In this document: piece after piece, positions 1 to 10,900 of the stretch
How the letters are laid out: each line of letters opens with the position of its first letter
Numbering within the stretch: position 1 is the first letter of the stretch
Origin: Paracentrotus lividus
Lineage: Eukaryota > Echinodermata > Echinoidea > Camarodonta > Echinidae
DNA length: 64,000 nucleotides
NCBI GenBank assembly: GCA_940671915.1
Contig: CALNVZ010003426.1
Location: 31,420,712-31,484,711, forward strand
Direction: 5' to 3'
Translations under genes and position numbers: made by a program
Notes under the pieces: generated by a model
What the model was told of the DNA's origin: nothing
Database searches by the model: none
The model's input: only the letters and a program-made list of their open reading frames with translations

Positions 1-178
1 AAAATAAATAAACATATAATGTACATATTCATGTTCTGTTTATCTGGATAGTTTAATGTCAAGAGATATCTGCAAACATTGACTCAGATTGTCCAATACT
101 TCAAAACACTTTACCAAGTTAAATACAATGTGACACATTAAGATTGGTCTTTCTTAAGCGATACGCAATATTGCTAAA

Positions 179-922
179 GATTTAATCATGGCTTTCATGA
201 CATGTCTTGGTAGAGTAATCCTCCTAGCATATGTTGGTACCCTTTTCATTTGGATCTTTGCACGCATGACTTAATAACAATCTTCAGTAGACGTTAAAAT
301 CTCATCTGCGCCAAGAGCCTGGGTGAAGAATAAACAAATTGATTTATTACTTATGTGCATGCATGTACAAAGACACACCCACAAGTACCCTCATTTACAC
401 ATACACAAACCACATACACACCAACACCCTCACCAAACACACCCACACACAAACACACACACACACACATACCCTGTCTCCTCCACAACAGCATACATAC
501 ACACCCACAACCTCAACAAACACACCCACACACTCCCTCACACACACAAACAATTGTAAGGGAATTACCAGGTCCCAAATATTCACTTATGGACAGACAT
601 CAAATGGAAAAGAATCAATTGTGAATTATTTACTGTGAGAGTGGGTGCGTGTGTGATGATGTGCATGTGTGTGAAGGAGGATAGGTGTGTATGGATGTGT
701 GTAGGTGTTGTCACAATATGTGTGTGTGTGTATGTGTGTACACATATTCTGTCACCATTTGTTTTTAATCTTCATACTTCTATTTTGAGCAGGTGAGATT
801 TTACCGTCTTCTGAAGATTGTCTGTTGCTCAGTAGTGCATGCAAAGATCCAAATGAAAAAGGTCACAACAAATGCTGGGAGGATGACTTTACCAAGACAT
901 GGCATGATACCCATGATTAATT
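179..922. repeat. Long inverted repeat with complementary CA and TG tracts
   Basis: The stretch 179-315 reappears as a diverged reverse complement at 792-922, for example the block CATTTGGATCTTTGCA near 248-263 against TGCAAAGATCCAAATG near 839-854. The inner part is also complementary in kind: CA-rich microsatellite on the left (about 375-555) and TG-rich on the right (about 640-760). The whole looks like a fold-back element or a hairpin with arms of about 130 bp plus microsatellite shoulders. No transposase is seen. Short His/Thr-rich reading frames here are products of the CA repeat. Confidence 0.7.
375..555. repeat. CA-rich microsatellite
   Basis: Imperfect (CA)n and CACACC-type repeats. 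They lie in the left shoulder of the palindrome at 179-922 and are matched by the TG tract at about 640-760. Confidence 0.85.
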
Positions 923-1112
923 GTTCAGGCTTCAAACAATACAACTTCAAAATGATGGGACTTTTTATTACTCACTCCATAGTAATTAGCTCTTTTAATT
1001 TTGCTAGTTTCGAAGCATAGGAACATTTGCTTTTAAATGAGACCAAACTCTACTAGGATATAGTTTCCAACCATTTTACTAATATTCAATATTTTTAATT
1101 ATATTCAATTAG

Positions 1113-1244
1113 ATATTGATGAATGCTCTGGAAATGTATCTGTCTGTGATTCTACGAATGGAATGTGCAATAACTCTATTGGCTCCTACATCTGCTCATG
1201 TAACGATGGATATGAACTGGCTAACGATAGTTCTACATGTAATG
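1113..1244 (+). CDS. Calcium-binding EGF-like exon of an EGF/mucin/SEA membrane protein
   Basis: This internal exon encodes one calcium-binding EGF module. It opens with (D)IDEC, has six cysteines, and carries the Asn and aromatic residue of the cbEGF consensus in NNSIGSYICSC. The acceptor is AG at 1111-1112 and the donor GTAAGA starts at 1245. Length is 132 nt, phase 1 at both ends, as usual for shufflable EGF exons. It is extracellular and probably binds one calcium ion. The signal-peptide exon is not seen and should lie left of the window. Assignment to the same gene as the downstream exons is inferred from strand and matching phase 1 borders. I do not recognise a specific orthologue. Confidence 0.8.
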
Positions 1245-2289
1245 GTAAGAGAGCAATCTGTAAAATGAGCCAACATTCATTTCGTTATAGGGGTTGAATG
1301 GGTGGCAATAGATTTTTGAATACCGTAAGATTTACATCAATTACCTAATTCAGACTCAAAGTTAGGAATTTTGTAAGTGTATTAAATTATTGAACTTTGA
1401 GCAGATAAAAGTGTCATGGGACTATCAATCCTACAAATGGGACCTAGATATACAAATGTATTAGTCACTGTATGATGGGTTCACTGCATATGCACGGATA
1501 GCAAGGTTTAATTCGTTGAAAACACCTGTTTTCTGAAGCTTCTGATGTCAAAGTGTTTAATATACACAAGCCAGAAGTGATGAAAATTAATAAAATACAT
1601 ACCACGGTATTCTTGTATAAAATGGGTAAAGCTGTAAAAACTGAAGGAGACGATACAAATAAGAAAATATGTTTAAAACGCAAATTATTCATGATTATTC
1701 AAATTGTTTACAAACAATTTCTTGTTGGAAGTTAACTTCTGATTATATTTATGAAAAATAAGTAAGCTTTCCTAAAAGGCTTGATTCATACTTTCTCATA
1801 AATATCAATTTGCTTTTCATATTTCCGAGTTTGCTCACTGAGAAAAAATATTTTGAGGGGTGTTTTTATTTATTAACGCACTGGAGGTGGTAATTATAGA
1901 AATACTTGATCCCCACGTTGTTCATTGAACCGGTAGAGTGACTCTCTAGTAAGCATTTTAATTTGGCTCCTCGAGAGTGAAAAGACGATTCGACAAAAAT
2001 TATCAACCTCAACAAAAATTATCAACCTCTTATGTCTATATATATGTCTTATATATATATATATGTATATATATATATTTATCTGTCAAAATGTCCGTGC
2101 ACTCAAAGTGATCATTGGTTTTGTGGTTAACAAACACACATGACCTAGTTGTAAGATGATGAATTTTAAAATACCTAGAGTAAGACATTGGACACACACA
2201 GAAACATTATATGTCACAAAGGTTCATCTAACATTGCTGAAGAAAAAAAAACATAGCACGTCAAAAAACCCAGTTTGAATTTGGTGATG
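1245..2289 (+). other. Intron sequence with TA microsatellite
   Basis: No gene is seen. A TA-rich microsatellite occupies about 2037-2080. The two short reading frames on opposite strands near 1465-1735 lack family resemblance or splice support. Confidence 0.6.
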
Positions 2290-2691
2290 TTCGTTATTCC
2301 GAAGGTCGAAATACTCCGAAGGTTCGTTAATCCGAAAAAAAATAAGGTTTGTTATTCCGAAGGTTGGTTAATCCGAAAATAGAATAAGGTTCGTTAATCC
2401 GAAAACGAAATAAGGTTTGTTAGTTCGAAAGTGTAAAAAGGTTCGTTAGTCCGAAAATGAAATGAACTTATTTTAGTAACAAAGAGGGTGTTGTAATTTA
2501 AAATAATAGGATATTATGCTATAATATCTAAGTGGAAAATGATATATGCGGCAAAGCATGTATTGCATCAAGAATTGGTGTGGATCAAGCTTGATTTTGA
2601 TCTTATCTGAGCAATTGCTGCCTGAGCGAATGGATTAAGAATGTAGGGACTCATGTGCGGTTAGGCCTGGAATAACTCCAGATGAGGGGGA

Positions 2692-2713
2692 TTTTTTTTT
2701 TTTTTTTTGGGGG
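2692..2713. repeat. Poly-T/poly-G junction tract
   Basis: Seventeen T followed by five G, inside the fold-back element. Similar T-to-G homopolymer junctions recur at several other places in the window. Confidence 0.8.
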
Positions 2714-4774
2714 AGAGGGGTGTCATTAAGGCGCCTTCTCCATCAAATGGCGTCGCACAGTGGCCATAATCACCTCAAACTGCCCCAAACTTATTTTCTT
2801 TGAAGACCACATAATAAATTCATTTTTTGGGGTCGGTCTGGGTTTTCAGACTCGTAGAATTCGATAAGAACATTTTTAAAATTCATAGTTGGTGTGACGT
2901 CTCTAATACTGTTTTCTGATTCGGATCAAGGAAAAATATTAATGGATTAAGCCATGAAAATTTTCATTTGCGTATTGAGTGTGACGTAATAGTGGTTTTC
3001 GAGACAAAAAGAAACACAATGTGAGTTATTTTTAAATTTCTCTGACGTCATTTTAACATTACCGTTTTCTGATGATTGATTAGGCATATTTCTCCGCAAA
3101 CGTTCTTTTACTGGATAACTTTTTATAAATAGAGATGAAAGGGCTTCTTATAGACCACTGGGTACACAATTGGGCATTATTTTAAAATGATTTGACGTCA
3201 TTGACACTACCTTTTTTCTTCATTGATGAGGCATGATACATTATTACTTGACAGGTTATTTTAATTCAGTTATAGTTAATATAAGGACCAAACTACACCG
3301 TTTCGTTAGTTTCATTGAAGTGTCATGAAAAGTTTGTTGTTTTATTGGACCAGCACGGCTATTAACACATACCTAGGGAATAGAGAATTGTAAGTACAAT
3401 AGGTTTTTTCCTACTTGATAATAAGATGGAAATTAGTAGTAATTAAAGCGTATATTTGCAATACCATTCTCCAAATTAAGCTAGCCTGGTGATATCATAT
3501 AGAAAGGTTAAACAGATAGAAAGGAATACGCGCTTGATTGCAAATTTTGCGGATTAAAAAGAGGCAAACATACTGGTGAAAAATCAGCTCTAACTCAAAA
3601 AGTGGCAAAAGTGGCAGCCCAATTTGGTTCACAGCTAGTTAGAGTAGAAACTATAATAAAGGGCTAAGGGATATTTTAGCGCAGCAATAGGCAGCAATAG
3701 TGACCATTTAGGCTATGAATGAAAAGTTCGTGAATTTTCCATATCCCCCCCCCTTTCTTCAAAAATAACCTCAGAATTTAATGAGGGTTTGCCTTAAACT
3801 CTACAATCACTTAAAGTATCATTAGACAGGTGAGTGCAATTGACAGATAAATCACAGAATGTCGTTCAGTAAAATATTATCAAAATTTGTGTAAACATAT
3901 TATACCCTTAAATTGAATTGGATCCTTTGAAGCGAATGACCCACTCAAAATTTTTTAAAGACATATTGCACCTACATGATCTAGAGTTTGAAAATCTTCT
4001 TGCTTGAAACATAACAAACTTGAAAATTGATTTGATAACCAAATGCCTGTTTTGGCGCAGTTTTGATTGTACGCTGGCCATTGCAGCGGGCGCGCGCGTG
4101 CTTTCACTAACTTGGCAGTTTGGGCAATAAAATTAGCAAACGGGGGGCGGAAATTAGTTCTAAACTCAAAATCGGCAAAAACGGGCAGGCCAAATTTGGT
4201 ATCTCTTAAAGCTGAAACTATAACAAAGCCATTCGTAGCAATTTCCGCTCGGCAATCGCGCAATAGATTGAACTTATACTCCACATGAAAAAAATTATAT
4301 AATTTTCTGCCATAATTTATCGGTTTCGTTCTAAATACTTCTGACGGTGCAGAATTTTGCTTTAAATTTCATGGTGAGCTAGATATGTATTTTTAAACCT
4401 GAAAATAATTTTTTGAAGTGGATTGAATATTTTTGTAGCTACAACCTCAAAAAACTAAAAAGCGTCATTTACACTAGATTTCTCCCAAAATAGACAATTA
4501 CCGGTCTTTCAAGAAAAATAACCAACTAAAAAACGTTTTCCAAGATGAAATATTAATTATTGAGATGTTCAAGAGTTGTTTTATTTACGTGACATTAAAA
4601 ACCCGATTTTGTTTTGAATTCACAAATCCTAGTTTGGCGCACTTTACGAAGCACTGGACCCACTGTGCGTCGGTTTCCCGCGGGATCCTGTTCCACCCCG
4701 GGAAACATCCGGCTTTCAGCTTTTAACATGTTAAAGCCGTATTAAAGTTTCTGCTAAATTTTCATTTTAGGAGA

Positions 4775-5190
4775 ATTTATTTCATAACATTATCAACTGC
4801 AACTTCTACCGATAAAGAATGAGTTTCGCTACTAAAATGTGGGTCGCTTAACGGTCCATATCTAAATAATTTATCCCGCAATTGTTTTCGTTCCGTCTTT
4901 ATTTCATGAAGAACTTATTTCGCAACGTTTTTGACGGCGACTTCTTCCGATAAAGAATAAGTTTCGCTTCTAACATCGGCGCATTATCACTCCATAACTA
5001 AATAATTAATTCCGCAATTGTATTTGTGCCGTCTTTATTTCATAAAGAAATTATTTTGAAACATTATCAGGCCCATTTTAGTAGCGAAATTTATTCCTAA
5101 ACGGAAGAAATCGCCGCCGATAATGTTCGAAATAACTTCTTCATGAAATAAAGACGGGGCGGATACAATTGCAGAATCGATTATTAAGTT
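4775..5190. repeat. Nested direct and inverted repeats
   Basis: A unit of about 120-160 bp containing CCGATAAAGAATRAGTTTCGC and CCGTCTTTATTTCATRAAG occurs twice in direct orientation (about 4775-4893 and 4894-5060). A third, inverted copy follows at about 5080-5190 (ATGAAATAAAGACGG at about 5141). All lie in the interior of the fold-back element. Confidence 0.6.
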
Positions 5191-5744
5191 GGGGTTTTTT
5201 TTAGGTTAATAAGAGGTTTGTAAGTGGTAAACATTTAAGCAAGAATGTATCTTTTGAACCTGGACAAAACAATTTCAAAATGCACCAATACTCCCCCAGC
5301 GAAATTTACAGGTCTGGCAATGAGAGATAAACATAATATCAATTCTTGCATGAAAATGAACTAGTCCCGTAAGCCTATGATCATCCCTTTGAAAGAATTC
5401 TGCGTACGTTTAGCCCCTTGTAACGATAGATCAGCCCCTTCCCACCCTGATAAAAATTGAACAGCAACGGTGATTCTACCCTCCCCTTCCACCACGCCTG
5501 CCCTACCGTTTTTCCCGGCTTCGCCACAGATTATTTCAGTTTCGGACTAACAAACAATTTTCAGATTAACAAACCTTATTTCATTTTCAGATTGACTAAC
5601 CTTTGGAGTGACGAACCTTAATTCGTTTATGGATTAACGAACTTTTGGAATAACACCTCAAATGTCCGGATTAACGATCCCTTTATCATTTTCTGATTTA
5701 CAAACATCGAGATACAGGCACTTGACGTGTTTCGGAATAACGGG

Positions 5745-6041
5745 CTGTAACTGTTTAAATCAAGCAAACTTCTTGTATTGTCTTTAAATGTGGCTTATTG
5801 AGGTGAACACGTAACAATAATAATATGACTGGCTTTTCTTTCTGGAGATATACCACGTATATTTCCCTCAAAAGACCCATATTGCCTTTGACTTGTTGGA
5901 ATATGAGACTTGTTTTAGAAATATTTGTGGTATCTCCCTCAAGGCCAGTCAATATTATAGAAATGTTTCTGATCAAAATAGGGAAGAGATTTGGCACTGA
6001 TTAACAAGGATATTTTGCCGTCTATTAATTAATATCATCAG
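5745..6041 (+). other. Intron sequence, nothing recognised
   Basis: Lies between the fold-back element and the next exon. An 80-codon reverse-strand frame at 5755-5997 has no recognisable domain and no splice context. Confidence 0.5.
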
Positions 6042-6176
6042 TAATTTCAACCACGGAATCACCTACGGCAAGTTCTACCGCTACACCTCAAACATCTACA
6101 TATGCATCTACTGCTACCCCTGAAACTTCTGCACCTGGGTCTACCGGTACACCTGACACTTTTACACCTGATACAA
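6042..6176 (+). CDS. Ser/Thr/Pro-rich mucin-like stalk exon
   Basis: The acceptor AG at 6040-6041 and donor GTAAGA at 6177 bound 135 nt in phase 1 at both ends, matching the neighbouring exons. The 45 codons are almost wholly Ser, Thr, Pro, Ala and Gly (for example STATPQTSTYASTATPETS), a typical O-glycosylated mucin-like stalk outside the cell. Cysteine is absent. The codons join in frame to the next repeat exon. I infer that it spaces the EGF modules from each other and from the membrane. Confidence 0.7.
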
Positions 6177-7002
6177 GTAAGATATATCAAAGATTATTGC
6201 TGCTCTCTTTATTCAACGCTTTTAAACTTGGGATGCATTCGATTTGATACCTCGATCCCCCAATACCTCGGCTGTGGAATGTCAAATTGACGACGAGTTG
6301 GGCGTGAACGTCTATGCACACATACATTCCTAAATATTTTGGTTTGGGGAAATTTTCTTTTTCAGTTTGTTTTACTTCAAGATTATTTATGAGAACTAGA
6401 TGCCTATTTAGTATATTCATTAATGTTTTATCAGGAGGCATTGTTCTGAAGCTCATGTGGGGGATTATTTGGGTTAAGAGAAAAATATCAAATGAAATTT
6501 TTTGAAATTTCAGTGTTTTTGGTATTTATTTATTTGTTTTTGTGAATTTGTATGTTCCAGAAATATATGGTGTATAAACTGATGAGATAAGGCTTGTATG
6601 ATAGTAGAAAATGTATCGAAGACTCAATTAGCATGGGTATTTTTTAAAAAATAAGGGCCTCTCCCACAGGAGGCGATCGTTTTTGGCGACAACCTGCGAA
6701 CTGGCTGTCACCACCAGATTTAAAGGTCCGATCGCATGTTAGTGAATTTCTTGGATGTTGCTAAAAGAGTCTGAAAAGATGTGTTTCAAATTTCCATTCG
6801 CAGCTTTTTTTTTTCTTTTCTTTTCTGGTCATGATTAAGTGTTATCAAAGATTTTATTGAAATACACAAAGAAAGCATCTAAAGATAAGATTAGGTTACT
6901 GACAATGTAGTGATTGAGTATAATCATGAATTTCCTTTTTACATACGAAATGCATAATAAAAACTAAAACAGAGTAAAATCTTATTGAATAAACTTTCCC
7001 AG
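6177..7002 (+). other. Intron sequence, nothing recognised
   Basis: No domain is seen on either strand. Overlapping short frames at 6187-6505 are not supported. Confidence 0.5.
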
Positions 7003-7476
7003 CATCTACTTCAGGAGCAACTGAATCAACAACTCCTGTTACTGTTGGAGGAACTGATCCAACAGCTCCTGTCACTGTCGGAGAAACTGATCCAACAGCT
7101 CCTGTTACTGTCGGAGGAACTGATCCAACAGCTCCTGTTACTGTCAGAGGAACTGATCCAACAGCTCCTGTTACTGTCGGAGGAACTGATCCAACAGCTT
7201 CCCTGCTTATGACCCTGTCGAGGAATCTGACTCCAGACAGCTCCTGATACTGCGTCGGAGGAACTGATCCAACAGCTCCTGTTACTGTTGGAGGAACTGA
7301 TCCAACAGCTCCTGTTACTGTCGTAGGAACTGATCCAACAGCTCCTGTTACTGTCGGAGGAACTGATCCAACTGCTCCTGTTACTGTCGGAGGAACTGAT
7401 ACAACAGCTCCTGCTACTGTGGGAGGACCTGAAACAACCACTGCTATTACTATGCCATCATCAACTACACCTCAAG
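7003..7476 (+). CDS. Mucin-like exon with 11-residue tandem repeats and an in-frame TGA
   Basis: The acceptor AG at 7001-7002 and donor GTGAGC at 7477 bound 474 nt, phase 1 at both ends. The sequence is an array of a 33-bp unit encoding TDPTAPVTVGG, with about ten recognisable copies and small variants. It extends the O-glycosylation stalk. One stretch (about 7200-7256) is scrambled relative to its neighbours and contains an in-frame TGA at 7245-7247. The reading frame is the same before and after the scrambled part, so either this allele is broken or the unit is mis-assembled. A long reverse-strand frame over the same bases is a by-product of the repeat. It lies between two EGF-coding parts of the gene. 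Confidence 0.65.
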
Positions 7477-8029
7477 GTGAGCACCAAAACATACATATTA
7501 TTAGTACATCCGGGAACTTTTCTACTTGGGTTTACTAAGAAATAAGGCTATACTTGTGCAATTGCTTGGTTAGAATACTGAAAAGCATTGAATTTAAGTT
7601 ATTTCATAGAGGGCCTACTTCTAGACTTTGAAATGCGTTTGGATACCTAAGACAAGTACTAATATAGCCTTTTCCACAAGAAAATTAAAACACACATCAT
7701 GATTTTTCTGTCAATGTCATGTCGAGAGGCATTCACTTTAAAAAATATTTACAATTGTGTGTAACTAATAATCGGAAGGGATGCATTAGTAATCAGAATG
7801 GCAAAGAGGTACTGCTTAATTTTGCTGAAAGCAGTATCATTTTACTCTGCATGCATAAATATATATAGGGGAAATAATGTGACATTCCTTTCATAAATTG
7901 TTTTTGCAAACTTGCTATTTTTTTCCTTACATGTTTTGTAATGATCCCATAGCACGCTATTTTACCGAAGATATATGTATATCCATACTGTTGACGTTAA
8001 AGATGTGCTTTATGATTTTTTTTTTCTAG
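7477..8029 (+). other. Intron sequence, nothing recognised
   Basis: AT-rich, ending in a good polypyrimidine tract before the EGF exon acceptor at 8028-8029. Confidence 0.5.
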
Positions 8030-8149
8030 ACATTGATGAGTGTGTTATTGATCCAAGCCTCTGCAATAATGGTGGATGTCTGAACACTGCTGGATCATAC
8101 ATTTGTATCTGCGACCCTGGATTTGTATTGATCGAGAACTCTTGCAGTG
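8030..8149 (+). CDS. Calcium-binding EGF-like exon
   Basis: Encodes (D)[16 protein letters not shown], then [17 protein letters not shown] and a last Cys. This gives six cysteines, the calcium-binding D-I-D-E-C start and the NTAGSYIC consensus. It is 120 nt, phase 1 at both ends, with acceptor AG at 8028-8029 after a run of T and donor GTATGT at 8150. It is the second calcium-binding EGF module of the plus-strand membrane protein, placed after the mucin repeats and before the SEA domain. Known role of the family: extracellular adhesion or signalling modules stabilised by calcium. Confidence 0.85.
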
Positions 8150-8421
8150 GTATGTGTATTTAATTTGTATCTTAACTACATGTATATTTAACCAATCTGT
8201 TTTTACACCAAGAAAAACAACTTCTTGCCTCTATGAAAGACGCATGATGGAATCTGGACTGCTTAATCGTAAGGATGTACAAATAACAATGTCAACTGTC
8301 GTCACCTACAAATTGTGCAGACTGAACCCATATTACCTGCATGTACCCTATTACTCATAGATCCAGATGCATTTCACTTATTTTATGAAATATAATTTAT
8401 GTTATTCATTACCCTTACAAA

Positions 8422-9500
8422 AATGTCCTGTGGTATTCCTATGGTATTTCTGAATGTCCTGTGGTATTCATATGGTATTTCTGAATGTCCTGTGGTATTC
8501 CTATGGTATTTCTATGGTACAATAAAATACCATAGAAGTACCATAGGGAAATACCACACAGGAAAAGGGTACCATAAGAATACCATACAGCAGTGCTGTG
8601 GTATTTGGCACAAATACCATATGTATGGTATTGCTGCATGGTTTTTGGCACAAATACCATATGTATGGTATTTCTGTATGATTTTTTTTTTTGCACAAAT
8701 ACCATATATATGGTATTTCTGTATGGTTTTTTGGCACAATACATTATGTGGTATTGCTGTATGTTTTTTTTTTTGCACAATACATATGTTGGTATTGCTG
8801 TATGGTTTTTTGCACAAATACCATATTGTTATGGTACTTGATGTAACGTTTTTGACAATCCATATGTAGGTGATTTCGTTGTTTTTTTGACAAATACCAT
8901 ATGTATGGTATTTATGTATGTTTTTTGGCAACAAATACGATATGTATGGTATTGCTGTATGTTTTTTTTGCACAATACCTATGTATGGTATTGCTGTATG
9001 GTTTTTTTGCACCATACCATATGTATGCGTATTGCTGTATGGTTTTTCTGGCACAGATACCATATGTAATGGTATTCTGTATGGAGTTTTCGCACAAATA
9101 CCATATGTTGGACTTCTGTATGTTTTTTTTTTGGCCAAATACCATAGTATGGTATTGCTGTATGGTTTTGGCACCAATACCATATTTTATGTTTCTTGGC
9201 ACAAATACCATATCTGTATGGTAGCTGTATGGTTTTTTTTTTGACACAAATACCAACTGTATTTATTGCTGTATGGTTTTTTGCACAAATACCAATGTAT
9301 GAATTGCTGTCTGATGTTTTTGGCAAAATACCATATGTATGGAATTGCTGTATGGTTTTTGGCACAAAACCATATGTATGGTGATTGCTGTATGGCTTTT
9401 TTGGCTACATATCCATATGTCTTTGTATTTGCTGTATTATTTTTTTTTTTTTACACATATACCATAGTATAGGTATGCTGCTATGTTTTTTGGCCAAATA
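8422..9500. repeat. Satellite array 1, ~42-bp unit with internal dyad
   Basis: Opens with three ~30-bp copies of a TGTCCTGTGGTATTCCTATG unit (8422-8511). It continues as roughly 20 copies of a ~42-bp unit of the form GCACAAATACCATATGTATG followed by GTATTGCTGTATGGTTTTTT. Each unit contains the dyad ATACCATATGTATGGTAT. Copies differ by many one-base indels. The many short reading frames on both strands (Tyr/Ile/Val-rich) are products of the repeat. Confidence 0.85.
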
Positions 9501-9975
9501 CACAATCGTATTGGACCTTTTACCATCGCCCTGTTACAATTAATTGTACCCGGGTCTCCCCTACCATCAGGGCTCGCGAATTTCTGTGATGACGTCAGGG
9601 TGGGTGATAACGGAGCCCACGAATGGAATTATTATAGACTCGAGGACATAAGGCTCCTAATATTTGTATAACCTAAAATTCGAATAGACATGTATGTATA
9701 TTCACATAATATTTCATATGCAGAAACTGATACATTTCTAGGAATTAAGCGTTGGAAAAATAAACATAACTTCCAAAAAAACGCCTGAAGAACAATTAAT
9801 CGTTAAATCATGTATTGATTATTTGTTTTGTGACGCGCAGACGCGAGCTAAAAGATTTTGCTACTATAATAACATTAATCATGTTATTCACTAGCTGATA
9901 ATCACTACTAGAAAATACAATTCCGAAGAGCGAGTGAAAATCTCATTAATCAACGTTTTACAATACATATATATA
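9501..9975 (+). other. Spacer between array 1 and the inner palindrome
   Basis: No domain recognised. A 62-codon forward frame at 9483-9671 begins inside the satellite and is not supported. Confidence 0.4.
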
Positions 9976-10898
9976 CAGTGTGTCCCACAATAAATGCTAA
10001 TGGCTCTTTAGATGGGTATAATATTAAAATTACAAATATATATTGTTTATAACTCTACACCCGTAAACTACCATTTGTTTTCTACAACTGGATAAAATTT
10101 TATGTGATATGGTCCAAGAATCCCAAAGATATGAGCATTTTGTCATTACACATCGGGAAACCTCTCCATCCAAGTTTGTATTGAGTAGTACCGGATGTGT
10201 CGAATAAAAGAAATCCAAGTTTGATCATTAATAGGCCTACTTTGAAAAATATTTCAGGAGTATTTATGAAATTTATATCACTGTAAAGTGCAACTAATTA
10301 CCATTCTAATGATATGTCTCTCAGCTCACCAATACCACGCATCGCTGAACCCCATTGTTCTGAAAAAAGTCCTTACAAAATTGTTGAGTGTTCACTTTCG
10401 TGCTACTTAGATGCGTTATCAAAAGACTAAAAAAAACCCAACCTTTGAGAATCATTAAACATGATTAATGGCGTGAAAGTGAAGCACTCACAATTTTGCA
10501 AGACTTTTTCAAGAACAATGAGTTTTCAGCGATCATAATATTGGTGAAGCTGAGAGACAGTATCAATTAGAATGGTAAGAGTTGCCACTTTACAGTGATA
10601 ATAAATTTCATTAAATAACTCCGAAATATTTTCAAAAGTATTAATGATAAACTTGGGTTTTCCTTTTATTCGACACATCCGGAGCATTCAATACAAACTT
10701 TTGGAGGGAGAGATTTCCTGATGTGTGATGAAAAAAATGCTCATATCTTTGTGATTATTGGACCATATCACATAACATTCATCCATTTGCAGGAAATGAA
10801 TGTAAGTTTACGGGTGTAGAGTATAATTAATATAACATTGCCAATTTTAATAATTATAACCATCTAAAGTACCATTAGCATTTTTGTGGGACACACTG
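9976..10898. mobile_element. Palindromic TA-flanked element (Tc1/mariner-type MITE or fold-back)
   Basis: Begins CAGTGTGTCCCACAATAAAT at 9976 and ends in the inverted GTGGGACACACTG at 10898, with TA immediately outside both ends (9974-9975, 10899-10900). The two ~450-bp arms are diverged reverse complements over nearly the whole 923 bp, for example TTCGACACATCCGGA (about 10669) against the matching block near 10190-10205. CAGTG-type ends with a TA duplication fit the Tc1/mariner superfamily. No transposase is encoded. Confidence 0.75.
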
Positions 10899-10900
10899 TA

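Larger units (their letters stand above)
2290..5744. mobile_element. Fold-back (TU-like) element with tandem-repeat inverted arms
   Basis: The left arm (about 2290-2465) is built from imperfect repeats of a roughly 15-25 bp unit of the type GGTTCGTTAATCCGAAAA. The right arm (about 5540-5744) has the same units in reverse complement, such as TTCGGAATAACGGG at 5731-5744. Inverted arms made of short tandem repeats are the hallmark of the sea urchin TU fold-back family as I know it; assignment to that family is inference. The interior has no transposase reading frame but contains nested repeats: two diverged direct copies (about 3570-3665 and 4140-4230) and a unit present twice directly and once inverted (about 4775-5190). 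No clear target-site duplication was identified, so the ends are approximate. Confidence 0.65.

Noticed and set aside
323-638. Overlapping His/Thr/Pro-rich reading frames
   Set aside because: They are translations of the CA microsatellite in several frames at once; no splice signals or domain.
6896-7441. 181-codon reverse-strand frame with GSVPPTVTGAV repeats
   Set aside because: It is antisense to the mucin repeat exon, whose plus-strand frame has proper splice borders and phase. It is open only because a 33-bp repeat keeps frame on both strands.
8399-9472. Many 60-220-codon frames rich in Tyr, Ile, Trp and Val on both strands
   Set aside because: All are translations of satellite array 1; frames occur in every register and change at each unit.
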